Assembly (NCBI GenBank): GCA_003151595.1
Contig: PLXW01000039.1
Coordinates: 47,159-111,158 of the forward strand
DNA: 64,000 nt
Direction: 5' to 3'
Source: Myxococcales bacterium
Lineage (GTDB): Bacteria > Myxococcota > Polyangia > Polyangiales > Polyangiaceae
Below are positions 45,038 to 52,055 of the stretch, piece by piece; the stretch's first letter is position 1; the number at the start of each line of letters is the position of its first letter. The notes under the pieces are model-generated. The model made no database searches. It was not told the DNA's origin and worked only from the letters and a program-made list of their open reading frames with translations. A program made the translations under genes and the position numbers.

Positions 45038-45699
45038 CGGCTCCGACCTCCCATTGCGCGAGTAAACGACGCGGGCGGAGCGCCCCTCCGACCGACCGCG
45101 GGCTCGGGATCATCGCGACGGCGCGGCGGTTCGGGATCGCGCCGAGGAGCAGGCGTGCCGCCGCCGCCGCGCCATCGATCCCAGATCGACGGGCCATCGG
45201 GCGACTCGACGCGATCGAGCGTCGCGCGCTCGCCGCCCATCCGTAGAAAGCAGCGACCGACCGCAAGCACGAGCTGCGCGACCGAGCCGATCGCCATGAC
45301 CGCGTAGGCGCCGTCTTCGCGACCCTCGGCGTCCGCGACGGACAGCGTCAGCAGCGGCACGCCCTGACTCAGCGCTGCGCGCAAGAGGACCGTCGCCGTC
45401 GGACCGCACGGGACTCGACCGACGACGAAGCCGCGCGCGTGGCGCCGTGGCGGCTCGACGTTCGCGCGTGGCGCGACTGCAAGCGTGGGGACGGTCTCGG
45501 GCAACAACGTCTCGGCGAGGTCGTAGAAGCCGCGCAGCTCCGCGATCTCCAGCCCATCCTCTGCGTCGTCTTGCTCTTTGGGCGGAGGAGCGGGGAGCGG
45601 ATCGGCTCGTCGCCACGTGTGGAAACGCAGCGCCGGTCCGAGGTCCGCCATGTGGACCTGGACTGCCGCGCGCGTTCGATCGAGCTGCGCTCTACGCAT
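45034..45699 (-). CDS. Hypothetical element protein
   Basis: This is a 221-aa protein: helical N-terminus (RRAQLDRTRAAVQVHMADLG), then a beta/alpha core with GFVVGRVPCGPTATVLLRAALSQ, and an Arg/Pro-rich disordered tail (~175-215). Its stop overlaps the next start (ATGA). The longer upstream frame is not used. Function is unknown. Confidence 0.6.
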   Translation of the reverse strand: MRRAQLDRTRAAVQVHMADLGPALRFHTWRRADPLPAPPPKEQDDAEDGLEIAELRGFYDLAETLLPETVPTLAVAPRANVEPPRRHARGFVVGRVPCGPTATVLLRAALSQGVPLLTLSVADAEGREDGAYAVMAIGSVAQLVLAVGRCFLRMGGERATLDRVESPDGPSIWDRWRGGGGTPAPRRDPEPPRRRDDPEPAVGRRGAPPASFTRAMGGRSR

Positions 45700-46342
45700 T
45701 CGAGCCTCTCGAAGCGCATCGGCGCGGGGCGACGCGAGCCATGACGAACCCGTCGCCCCGCGCACACGATGCCCGCCTTCGCCATAGACGCTCAGCGCGA
45801 GATGAGCGGGGCGAATGCGGCCGCGCGCACGCAGTTTTCAAACGCGCGCGAAGTCTGGATGCTGCGGCTACTCGACGATTCGCAGAGCAGCGGTCGCGCG
45901 TCGCGGCGCCCACGGGGACGTCCGCCGCCGTGTCGTCAGCACCGAGGAGCGAACCGAAGCCGTTTCGCCGTGCGAGCGGGGGACACGCAATCCGCCTACG
46001 CGGCGGCAGGGTCGCGAGCCTGCGGTCGAGAGCGTCGCGCCCGAGCACGTCGTCGACCTCGAAGGCGTCGAGAGCGTCGTCGTCAAGCACACGGTCGACG
46101 TCGAGCGCGTCGTCGTGCCCGCGCTCAGCTTCAGGCGACCGAGGGCGCGGTGATGACGACGGCCAGCTCGACACCTTCCGGGATGAAGCGCCGAAGCGCA
46201 CCGCATCGCGTGTACGCACTGCCGTGGAGGCCATTGGGGGCGCTAGTGCTGCGTTCGCCATGCACCTTTGGAACGTTGTTCCGGTTAGTTCCTCCACACG
46301 CGCGCGGGAGAGGGGAACCGGAAGAAGGTTCCAAAGGTGCAT
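45692..46342 (-). CDS. Doubtful ORF, acidic repeat region
   Basis: This would be a 216-aa protein beginning inside the 83-bp palindrome. The middle has acidic repeats (DDALDVDRVLDDDALDAF) with high GC at codon position 3, as in real genes, but the two ends look non-coding and the opposite strand is also open. Its stop would overlap the next gene by 8 bp, as others in the operon do. If it is not a gene, about 660 bp here is non-coding. Confidence 0.35.
   Translation of the reverse strand: MHLWNLLPVPLSRARVEELTGTTFQRCMANAALAPPMASTAVRTRDAVRFGASSRKVSSWPSSSPRPRSPEAERGHDDALDVDRVLDDDALDAFEVDDVLGRDALDRRLATLPPRRRIACPPLARRNGFGSLLGADDTAADVPVGAATRDRCSANRRVAAASRLRARLKTACARPHSPRSSRAERLWRRRASCARGDGFVMARVAPRRCASRGSNA
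46260..46342. repeat. 83-bp imperfect palindrome between replication and terminase genes
   Basis: ATGCACCTTTGGAAC (46260-46274) is perfectly inverted at 46328-46342. After one mismatch the symmetry continues (TT, one mismatch, TTCCGGTT), so each arm is 27 bp with two mismatches around a 29-bp centre. It lies 24 bp after the primase-helicase stop. With no T-run following, a terminator is unlikely. A replication origin or protein-binding site is more probable. Confidence 0.7.
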
Positions 46343-46366
46343 TCGTCGAGAAAACAGGGGGGGTCA

Positions 46367-48457
46367 TCAGAAAGAAACCTCCTCATCCGAGTCGGCCAGG
46401 AGGGCGAGGCCTGACCAGGAGATGCCGGCCGTTCGCTTCGCCCGAACGAAGCCCCGTTTGGCGAGTCCTTCACCGAACACACGCTGGCTCGCGAACTCCT
46501 CGCCCTCGTCGATCGCCCAGCATCGGAACGCGCCGTAGAGGTCCTTCGCGGTCTCCTCAGAGCCGACCTTCGCTTCGCACTTCTCGGCGAGGAAGCGCCC
46601 CACCTGATCCTGATCGCGCCGGTACTCGGCGGTCGCTTCGAGCACCTTTTCCGGCGCGCGAAGCCCGCCCGTCTGCCACGAGAGGCACCCGGCGAGCGCC
46701 CAGTTCAAGATCCCGGGAAGCTCCTCTGCGAGCTTCTCTGGGAGCTTCGCGTCGCGCTCTTCGGTCGGGATGAAGACCTCGAACGGAACCAGCAGGAGTC
46801 GACGCCAGATCGCTTCGTCCGTTCCCTTCACTTGCGGCTTGTGGTTGCCGCACACCCACAGCTTGTGGGTCGGGTTGAACTCCCAGAAGTCTTCGCGCAT
46901 GCGGCGCGCCTTCAGTCGGTCGCCACCCGTGAGCGTTTTGACGAGCACCTCGGTCCACGCGCGCCCCTGCTCGACCTCGCCAGCGATGACGGCACGCATG
47001 CCGAACATGTCGGCGATCTCGGTGGGGTGAGAGTCGTGCGTCCTGACCTGGAGCATCCCGGGGGCGGCGGCACACGCGAGTGGCCCGAGGAGCTTTTGCA
47101 GAATCCCGACGAAGGTCGTCTTTCCGTTCGCTCCTCCCCCGTGAAGGAAGAGGAGGACGTGCTCGCGAATGTCGCCGGTCAGGGAGTAGCCGAACGACCG
47201 TTGCAGAAACGAGATCAGCTCCTGGTCGCTCTTCATGATCCGATCGAGGAACGCGATCCACGTCGGGCATGTCGCGCCAGGATCGAACGTCACCGTCGAG
47301 CGCTTCGTCAGGTAGTCGTCGCGCCGGGGACCGCGGAGCGTGCCGTTCGTGAGGTCGAGAACGCCGTTCTCGACCGCGAGCAGCATCGGCCGCGCGTCCA
47401 GCTCCTCGTGGGAGATCGCCACGCCGACTTCCGCGCGACCGAGAACGATCATCGACTCGCGCTTGCGCCGCGCCTCGAACTCGATCGCCCATCGCGCGAG
47501 ACCGGCGCGAGCTTTGTCGTCGTCGGGGAGCTTCATCGCCGCGTCGAGTGCCTGACGCATCGACGCCTTCGCGAGTGCCGACACCTGTATGTCGCGGTCG
47601 TCGACCGTCCACGTCTCGCCGCTCCAGACAATCCAGCGTCCCCACGCGACGGCGAAGCGCGCATCCCCGTCCGCGAAGGCGACGAAGCGTTCGGCGGCGC
47701 CGGTCTCGGTGCGCGGGAACGATTCGACCGGGGCGTACCGCGCCACGCTGCGCGCGATCTGCTGTACCTCACGCGCGGGCAGCGGCGGCGCGCAGCGCTT
47801 CGCGTTCACTTCTAGGAGCACGCTCAGGATCGCGTCCGCATCGAGCCCCTGACGACGAAGGCCCCCCGCGATCGTGGTCAGCTTGCCGTTCCTCTGGCCT
47901 TCGCCGATCGACTCGGTGCCGGTCGGTGCATTCGCAGGCTTCGCGGCGAGCAACGCGACAAACCACGCGGGTGCAGGAACGATCCCGCGTTCACCGGGAC
48001 CATGGCCCTCTCGCCACCGGTACGCGCCGGTCGTCGTCGACGGCGGAGCGACGATGTAGCTCGCGTCACTGCGCACATCGATGCCCGGGATGACGTTCGT
48101 TCTCGGGCGCGTGCTCCCCGAGTAGATCAAGTGCACGCCTCCCCCGCCCGTCTGTGAGGTCAGCGTGTCTGGCAGATCGCCGCGCTCGCGGAGGGCGTTC
48201 TCGCTCCCCCCGTGGCGGGGGTCGACGTCGATGACGATCAGACCGTCACACCGGAGCCCCACGTTTGCGCGAGGCTCCGCGCGCCACCATTCGAGGATCG
48301 TCTCGTCGTCGCGCGAGGCTTGATTGAGTCCCTTTGGGACCAACGATCCGAGCGGGCGTTTGCCTTCGACCTCACACGGGAGAACGGGACCGAGATCGCG
48401 CGCAAGCGCAAGCGCGCCCGCGAGGAGCGGCGAGTTTATCTCGCAGCGCTTCCTCAT
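46367..48457 (-). CDS. P4-type primase-helicase (prim-pol plus SF3 helicase)
   Basis: This is a 696-aa protein. Residues ~10-175 are a bifunctional prim-pol domain with the metal pair in LIVIDVDPRHG (D77, D79) and TGGGGVHLIY (H109). A PriCT-like region (~185-240) follows. The D5_N/SF3 helicase spans ~330-620, with Walker A HGGGANGKTTF (439-449), IAGEVEQG and the SF3 motif C block KLWVCGNHKPQVKGTDEAIWRRLLLVPF. A small winged C-terminus ends it. It would prime and unwind the element's own replication, as in P4 and PICI-type satellites. ATGA coupling to the small gene before it is visible. Confidence 0.94.
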   Translation of the reverse strand: MRKRCEINSPLLAGALALARDLGPVLPCEVEGKRPLGSLVPKGLNQASRDDETILEWWRAEPRANVGLRCDGLIVIDVDPRHGGSENALRERGDLPDTLTSQTGGGGVHLIYSGSTRPRTNVIPGIDVRSDASYIVAPPSTTTGAYRWREGHGPGERGIVPAPAWFVALLAAKPANAPTGTESIGEGQRNGKLTTIAGGLRRQGLDADAILSVLLEVNAKRCAPPLPAREVQQIARSVARYAPVESFPRTETGAAERFVAFADGDARFAVAWGRWIVWSGETWTVDDRDIQVSALAKASMRQALDAAMKLPDDDKARAGLARWAIEFEARRKRESMIVLGRAEVGVAISHEELDARPMLLAVENGVLDLTNGTLRGPRRDDYLTKRSTVTFDPGATCPTWIAFLDRIMKSDQELISFLQRSFGYSLTGDIREHVLLFLHGGGANGKTTFVGILQKLLGPLACAAAPGMLQVRTHDSHPTEIADMFGMRAVIAGEVEQGRAWTEVLVKTLTGGDRLKARRMREDFWEFNPTHKLWVCGNHKPQVKGTDEAIWRRLLLVPFEVFIPTEERDAKLPEKLAEELPGILNWALAGCLSWQTGGLRAPEKVLEATAEYRRDQDQVGRFLAEKCEAKVGSEETAKDLYGAFRCWAIDEGEEFASQRVFGEGLAKRGFVRAKRTAGISWSGLALLADSDEEVSF

Positions 48458-48648
48458 CGACCACCCGTCGTCGTGTGCGGATCAAATTCGCCGTCGGGGT
48501 CGAGCAGATCGGCCAGCTCGGCGACGAGCTTCTGCGCGTACTCGGGATCGATCCCGAAACGCAGGCGGGTGCGAAGCTCGTATGCGATCCACACCGAGCG
48601 AGGAGCGTCGAGCATCCGCGCATAGTGGGGTTTGGCAGTCGCGCTCAT
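48454..48648 (-). CDS. Small hypothetical element protein
   Basis: This is a 64-aa protein; helical, with IAYELRTRLRFGIDPEYAQKLVAELADLLDPD. Both ends overlap neighbours by ATGA (preceding stop and primase start), which fixes its boundaries. Role unknown; perhaps a primase accessory by position. Confidence 0.65.
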   Translation of the reverse strand: MSATAKPHYARMLDAPRSVWIAYELRTRLRFGIDPEYAQKLVAELADLLDPDGEFDPHTTTGGR

Positions 48649-48998
48649 CGTGCCGCCCTCGTCTTGATCCCGAGCTGGCGATCGAGATCCGCGTCGACGT
48701 CTCGCGGTGCGGGAAGAGCGACGAGCTTTCTCGTGCGTGTACGCGAGGCAATCGTCTCGTGAGCTACGTCCGCCTCCCACGCGGCTCGCGTGACGGCGCG
48801 CACCATTCCCCGCCGCGTCCAGCCCGTCGCCATCACCTTCATGCGCTCGCGATGGCGACGCAGATATGCGTCACGCGATCCGCAGTCGGATGGCAGACGG
48901 TCCTGCGTGTAGAGGTCCGGGGTACTCGGGGCGATCCCGAGCACGGTCGCGATCACGCGCAATGCAGCGACGACGTCGGCATCGGAGGGTCCGCTCAT
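48645..48998 (-). CDS. Hypothetical element protein
   Basis: This is a 117-aa basic helical protein (YLRRHRERMKVMATGWTRRGM, ASRTRTRKLVAL), plausibly nucleic-acid binding. ATGA overlaps on both sides. No known domain recognised. Confidence 0.65.
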   Translation of the reverse strand: MSGPSDADVVAALRVIATVLGIAPSTPDLYTQDRLPSDCGSRDAYLRRHRERMKVMATGWTRRGMVRAVTRAAWEADVAHETIASRTRTRKLVALPAPRDVDADLDRQLGIKTRAAR

Positions 48999-49240
48999 TC
49001 GGTCCTCCGCAGTCCCTGACGGATCATGACGACGGACCCGCGCTGGAGGTCGAGTCCGGCGATCCCACGTCCCAACGTCTGCCGCGAGATCCCGATCTCA
49101 CGACAGACGACGGCCTCGCCGCGCTCACGCACTCGGGTGTGGAGCGTCTCGCGCTCAGTGTCGCTCAGAGAGCGGTCATCAGCTGCCGCCGGTTCGACCG
49201 TCGTCTGCTGTGCCGCCTGCGGACTGCCATCTGCTGCCAT
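48995..49240 (-). CDS. Small helix-turn-helix protein of the element
   Basis: This is an 81-aa protein. A disordered Ala/Asp start is followed by a Fis/Xre-like HTH: RVRERGEAVVCREIGISRQTLGRGIAGLDLQRGSVVMI, where ISRQTLGRGI would be the recognition helix. It heads the replication run (HTH, two small genes, primase), so it is a candidate regulator of the element, possibly acting at the GCAAGCA sites. Confidence 0.72.
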   Translation of the reverse strand: MAADGSPQAAQQTTVEPAAADDRSLSDTERETLHTRVRERGEAVVCREIGISRQTLGRGIAGLDLQRGSVVMIRQGLRRTE

Positions 49241-49275
49241 AGGACAGACCTACGGCGCGGATGCGTAACGCTGAA

Positions 49276-49821
49276 TTACCCTTTCCTCTGCGCGCCCTTC
49301 CTCTGTGCGAGACGCACGTGAAGGCTCTTGTCGACACCGGTCCATCCGAGCGCTCGCGCGAGAGCGGCGCGCGCAGGCTTCGTCTTGCCTCTCTCGGGCC
49401 ACATCGCCGCGCGCAGCATCGCGTCCGAAACCTTCGCGCCCGGAGCGTTCATCGCGATCTCGTGCCTCGCAAGGATGACGCGCGCGTCCCTCAACAAGCT
49501 TGCCGGATGTCCGCTGACCATCACGGGATCGGCGTCGGCGAGATAGAGAACCTTCTCGACGAGGTCGAGCGGCTCGACCTCCCGGGGGAGTGAGGCCACG
49601 TGCAGTCGCCGCACGAAGTCGATCGCTGCGGGCGCGTCTTCAGGACGCCCTAGCGCGTGACGCATGTAGAGGAGCTTGTAGACGAGCATGTCGACTTGGC
49701 GGGCGCTCTCGTCGCGAGGGTAGAGGAAGTCATCAGGCACCATGAGCCGAACGGCATCGGCGACAGTGACGGCTTTGACTTTGCGTTCGCGCGTCCGCTT
49801 CGTAGCGAGGGGGCGCTTCAT
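49276..49821 (-). CDS. Hypothetical protein coupled to the AbiTii-like gene
   Basis: This is a 181-aa helical protein with a basic start (KRPLATKRTRERKVKAVTVADAVRLM), SARQVDMLVYKLLYMRHALG, and a C-terminal basic end. Its ATG overlaps the AbiTii-like stop (ATGA), so the two may form a pair. Family not recognised; it could be a partner or neutralising protein, which is inference. Confidence 0.65.
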   Translation of the reverse strand: MKRPLATKRTRERKVKAVTVADAVRLMVPDDFLYPRDESARQVDMLVYKLLYMRHALGRPEDAPAAIDFVRRLHVASLPREVEPLDLVEKVLYLADADPVMVSGHPASLLRDARVILARHEIAMNAPGAKVSDAMLRAAMWPERGKTKPARAALARALGWTGVDKSLHVRLAQRKGAQRKG

Positions 49822-50864
49822 TTCCGCTCCTGCGAAGCCTCAGCTGCGTCCGGAGCAGCGACCACTGCTGGCGGCGAGTCCTTTGCCAGCCGCGCGATCT
49901 CCGCAATGAGGAGGTAGGTGTGGATGACGACGAGCCGTGCCTCTTCGATGGTCACGTCGTCGTGGACCCCCTTGCAAGCCTTGTCATTCACTGCGTCGAG
50001 CCGCGCGGCGGTCTCGGAGATCTGAGCGCCAAGGATGGCGCGCGTCGAGCCGCTCGACACCCGCGTTTCGATGAACGCGAGCAGTCGATTCTTGTGCTCG
50101 TCAGGGCCGACAGGACGTTCTTTGCCGCGTCCATCTTTGTAGGGTTGATCGCGCGGAGGAAACACTGCGTCGGCCACCGTCACCAGGACACGACGACACG
50201 AGGTCAGCGCACTCGAAAGATCCTCGTTCGTCCCGTCGCGGAGCCGATCGTTCACCGCCAGGAGCTGCTCGACCGCCTTCGGACACTTCGTGCTGACGAA
50301 GACGTCAACGTCCGAGCGGGCAGCTTCAAAGATCTCCTCGGCTGCGTCGCCAAACTCAACGCCGAGCAGGGCGTCGACGGCATACTGATGGAGCATCGAT
50401 TTCATCCGGCTGTAGGAGTTGCTCCAACTCACGTAGCCCTGCCGGGCATCGGTCATCTTCTTGACGCGCACGTGGAGAAGCTCCTGCGTCGCACGCCCCG
50501 CAAGGTAGTTATCGACCGTTCCCCCCTCCTGCCCCGCGAGCATGTTCTGGGTTGCAGAAAGGATCGACGCCGCTGCCTCGGCTTGAGCCTGAACCTCCGG
50601 AAGGCTTGTTCGGTTGGTGAGCTTTCCGTCTGTGAAGCGAAGCGCGTATCTCCCGTACGGGCCGAGATCCACTTCGCCTTCCTTGGGATATCCCTGGGTC
50701 TCGTATTCGAGCCACTGCTGGGCCTCCTCGTCCCTCATGAGACGAGCGAACCGCTGCGCCATCATGAGGTGGGAGAGGATCGGCTTCTTGTCGTCCGTTT
50801 CGAGCGCGTCGACGAGCGCACGGATCGTCTCTCGCGCTTCCTCGATCTGCGACTTACGGCTCAT
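49818..50864 (-). CDS. AbiTii-like abortive-infection domain protein
   Basis: This is a 348-aa protein. Residues ~5-110 fit the AbiTii N-terminal pattern: IEEARETIRALVDALETDDKK, LSHLMMAQRFARLMRDEEAQQWLEYETQGYP, LGPYGRYALRF. A long helical middle and C-terminal region follow, without recognised catalytic residues. AbiT-type proteins were found in lactococcal phage exclusion; most members are untested. Carriage by a satellite would fit interference with competing phages. In the circular element this gene would start 4 bp after the full-length integrase stop. Family call is moderate. Confidence 0.6.
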   Translation of the reverse strand: MSRKSQIEEARETIRALVDALETDDKKPILSHLMMAQRFARLMRDEEAQQWLEYETQGYPKEGEVDLGPYGRYALRFTDGKLTNRTSLPEVQAQAEAAASILSATQNMLAGQEGGTVDNYLAGRATQELLHVRVKKMTDARQGYVSWSNSYSRMKSMLHQYAVDALLGVEFGDAAEEIFEAARSDVDVFVSTKCPKAVEQLLAVNDRLRDGTNEDLSSALTSCRRVLVTVADAVFPPRDQPYKDGRGKERPVGPDEHKNRLLAFIETRVSSGSTRAILGAQISETAARLDAVNDKACKGVHDDVTIEEARLVVIHTYLLIAEIARLAKDSPPAVVAAPDAAEASQERK

Positions 50865-50868
50865 CGCT

Positions 50869-51171
50869 CTAGTCTCGCCGACGCCGTGCGGAGAGGTCCA
50901 CGACGTTCGACGATGCGCGCGCCGTGCGGCGCGCTTCGACCTCGCGCGCGAGCAGCGAGACGATCGCCCATTCACCAGCGGCCGACGCTTTCGTGATTGC
51001 GTCCGCGAACGCGGCTTCGACAATGTCGATCGTCGCGGCGGCAGCACGCGGCGGCGAGTCCGAAAGGTCCGCGCTGGACTCGGTCAGCGCGTCGATTGTT
51101 TCCGCGGAATTCTGCAGTCTCGCGTGAGACGGCGCGCCCGAATCAGAATTAAAAGTCCGCAGCTCTACCAA
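50869..51171 (-). pseudogene. Detached C-terminal segment of the integrase
   Basis: From the attR core the frame reads LVELRTFN and then 92 residues (SDSGAPSHARLQNS.., ending DLSARRRRD), the same frame as the integrase at attL. Its helical end (GEWAIVSLLAREVEARRTAR) looks like a real protein tail. In the excised circle it would be residues 483-574 of the integrase. In the integrated state it has no proper start (only TTG inside tRNA sequence), so it is a stranded gene end. Confidence 0.8.
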
Positions 51172-51188
51172 CTGAGCTACCAGCCCGT
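51148..51188. repeat. attR core, 41-bp direct repeat
   Basis: This is identical to 36769-36809 and marks the right boundary. It holds only the 5' half of tRNA-Lys, so no functional tRNA is made here. A short hairpin, CCCGTC-AGC-GACGGG (51191-51205), lies just outside. The region to the right should be the original tRNA-Lys upstream DNA. Confidence 0.95.
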
Positions 51189-51943
51189 GTCCCGTCAGCG
51201 ACGGGCTCAGGCTTCTGCCACGACGCGTGCGATACGTCGATACCCTCGTTGATTCCGCCCCCCTGTCGCGTCTCCCGCACCCACGCGACGGGCGTCTTCG
51301 CGCGTACTTTCGGGTCGACGAAATAGCGAACGAGCTCGACCACCGACCACGCCGCGACGCAAATCAGCACGATCCCCATGCCGCGCACGATCCACGTGAG
51401 CGCTGCCCGCGGGAAGTGCTCTCGGAAGCGCCGCATGATGGCGACCATCATCAGCGCCCACAGGACGATGCCGGCGGCGGCGAAGATCCCGAACGGGACG
51501 GCGAGCAGGCCCGTCATCTTCACGAGTTGGCGTGAATAGAGGAACGTCGTCACCGCGCCCCACGTGGCGAGGAGCGTCGGGTTCAGGATCGAGACCGAGA
51601 AGCCGACCCAGAACTTCCCGCGCTTGCTCTCCTGCTGCGCGTGCGGCTCCTTCAGCTTGAAGCGGAGGAAATAGATCCCGAGCGAAACCAGGATGACGGC
51701 GGTGACGGCGTGCGAGATCGGGAGGACCGAGGGGTAGCGCGCGAGGAACGTGGCGAAGCCCCAGAAGGCCAGGAAGGCGTAGATCCCCTCGGCCACGGCC
51801 GCGCCGAGCGCGATCTCGAGCGAAGCCTTGAAGCGGCCGTTCACGCCGTTCGAGACGACCAGCACGGCGATGGGTCCGGCCAGGGGCAGGGATCCCACGA
51901 ACGAGAACACCAGCGCGACGAGGCTGACCGCGAGGAAGGACAT
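51149..51943 (-). CDS. LysE-family amino-acid exporter
   Basis: This is a 264-aa inner-membrane protein with about six helices. The start SLVALVFSFVGSLPLAGPIAVLVVSNGVNGRFKASLEIALGAAVAEG is the LysE/RhtB signature region; GFSVSILNPTLLATWGAVTTFL is the conserved mid block. It exports amino acids or related solutes. The frame runs into the tRNA-Lys core and stops there (TAA at 51149-51151); since the core is identical in the empty site, insertion did not change it. Natural overlap with tRNA-Lys is thus inferred. Confidence 0.88.
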   Translation of the reverse strand: MSFLAVSLVALVFSFVGSLPLAGPIAVLVVSNGVNGRFKASLEIALGAAVAEGIYAFLAFWGFATFLARYPSVLPISHAVTAVILVSLGIYFLRFKLKEPHAQQESKRGKFWVGFSVSILNPTLLATWGAVTTFLYSRQLVKMTGLLAVPFGIFAAAGIVLWALMMVAIMRRFREHFPRAALTWIVRGMGIVLICVAAWSVVELVRYFVDPKVRAKTPVAWVRETRQGGGINEGIDVSHASWQKPEPVADGTRAGSSVGRAADF

Positions 51944-52055
51944 CCGCTCCTGGGTCTACAGGGAAAGCGCATCAGGCGGATCGGCGATCGAACCACCACG
52001 CCGCAAGCACACGCGCCTGCTTGACCCCGCGACGCGGTCGTTCGAAACAAGGCTC

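Larger units (their letters stand above)
36769..51188. mobile_element. 14.4-kb integrated phage-satellite-like element at tRNA-Lys
   Basis: Bounded by the 41-bp core repeats, the element is 14,379 bp long. It carries a tyrosine integrase at one end, a P4-type primase-helicase, a terminase large subunit, an HTH and an RHH regulator, an AbiTii-like gene, an IF-1-like gene and about a dozen small ORFs, all on the minus strand and tightly overlapped. No portal, major capsid, tail or lysis gene is present, and no unassigned ORF is long enough for a portal. It is therefore a satellite or island, or a stripped prophage, rather than a full phage. The tight intact operon argues against random decay. 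Confidence 0.9.

Noticed and set aside
46260..46342. Rho-independent terminator
   Set aside because: Arms are long and symmetric but no T-run follows on either strand, and the loop is 29 bp.
45447..46538. 363-aa plus-strand ORF across the palindrome
   Set aside because: Ser/Arg-rich, no start signal, runs against the whole operon, and its MHLWN stretch is only a mirror of the palindrome.
36769..51188. Complete prophage
   Set aside because: No portal, capsid, tail, holin or endolysin genes; only the terminase large subunit represents the morphogenesis module.
51148..51188. Second tRNA-Lys gene at the right boundary
   Set aside because: Only the 5' half is present; sequence after the anticodon loop does not form a T-arm or acceptor 3' strand.
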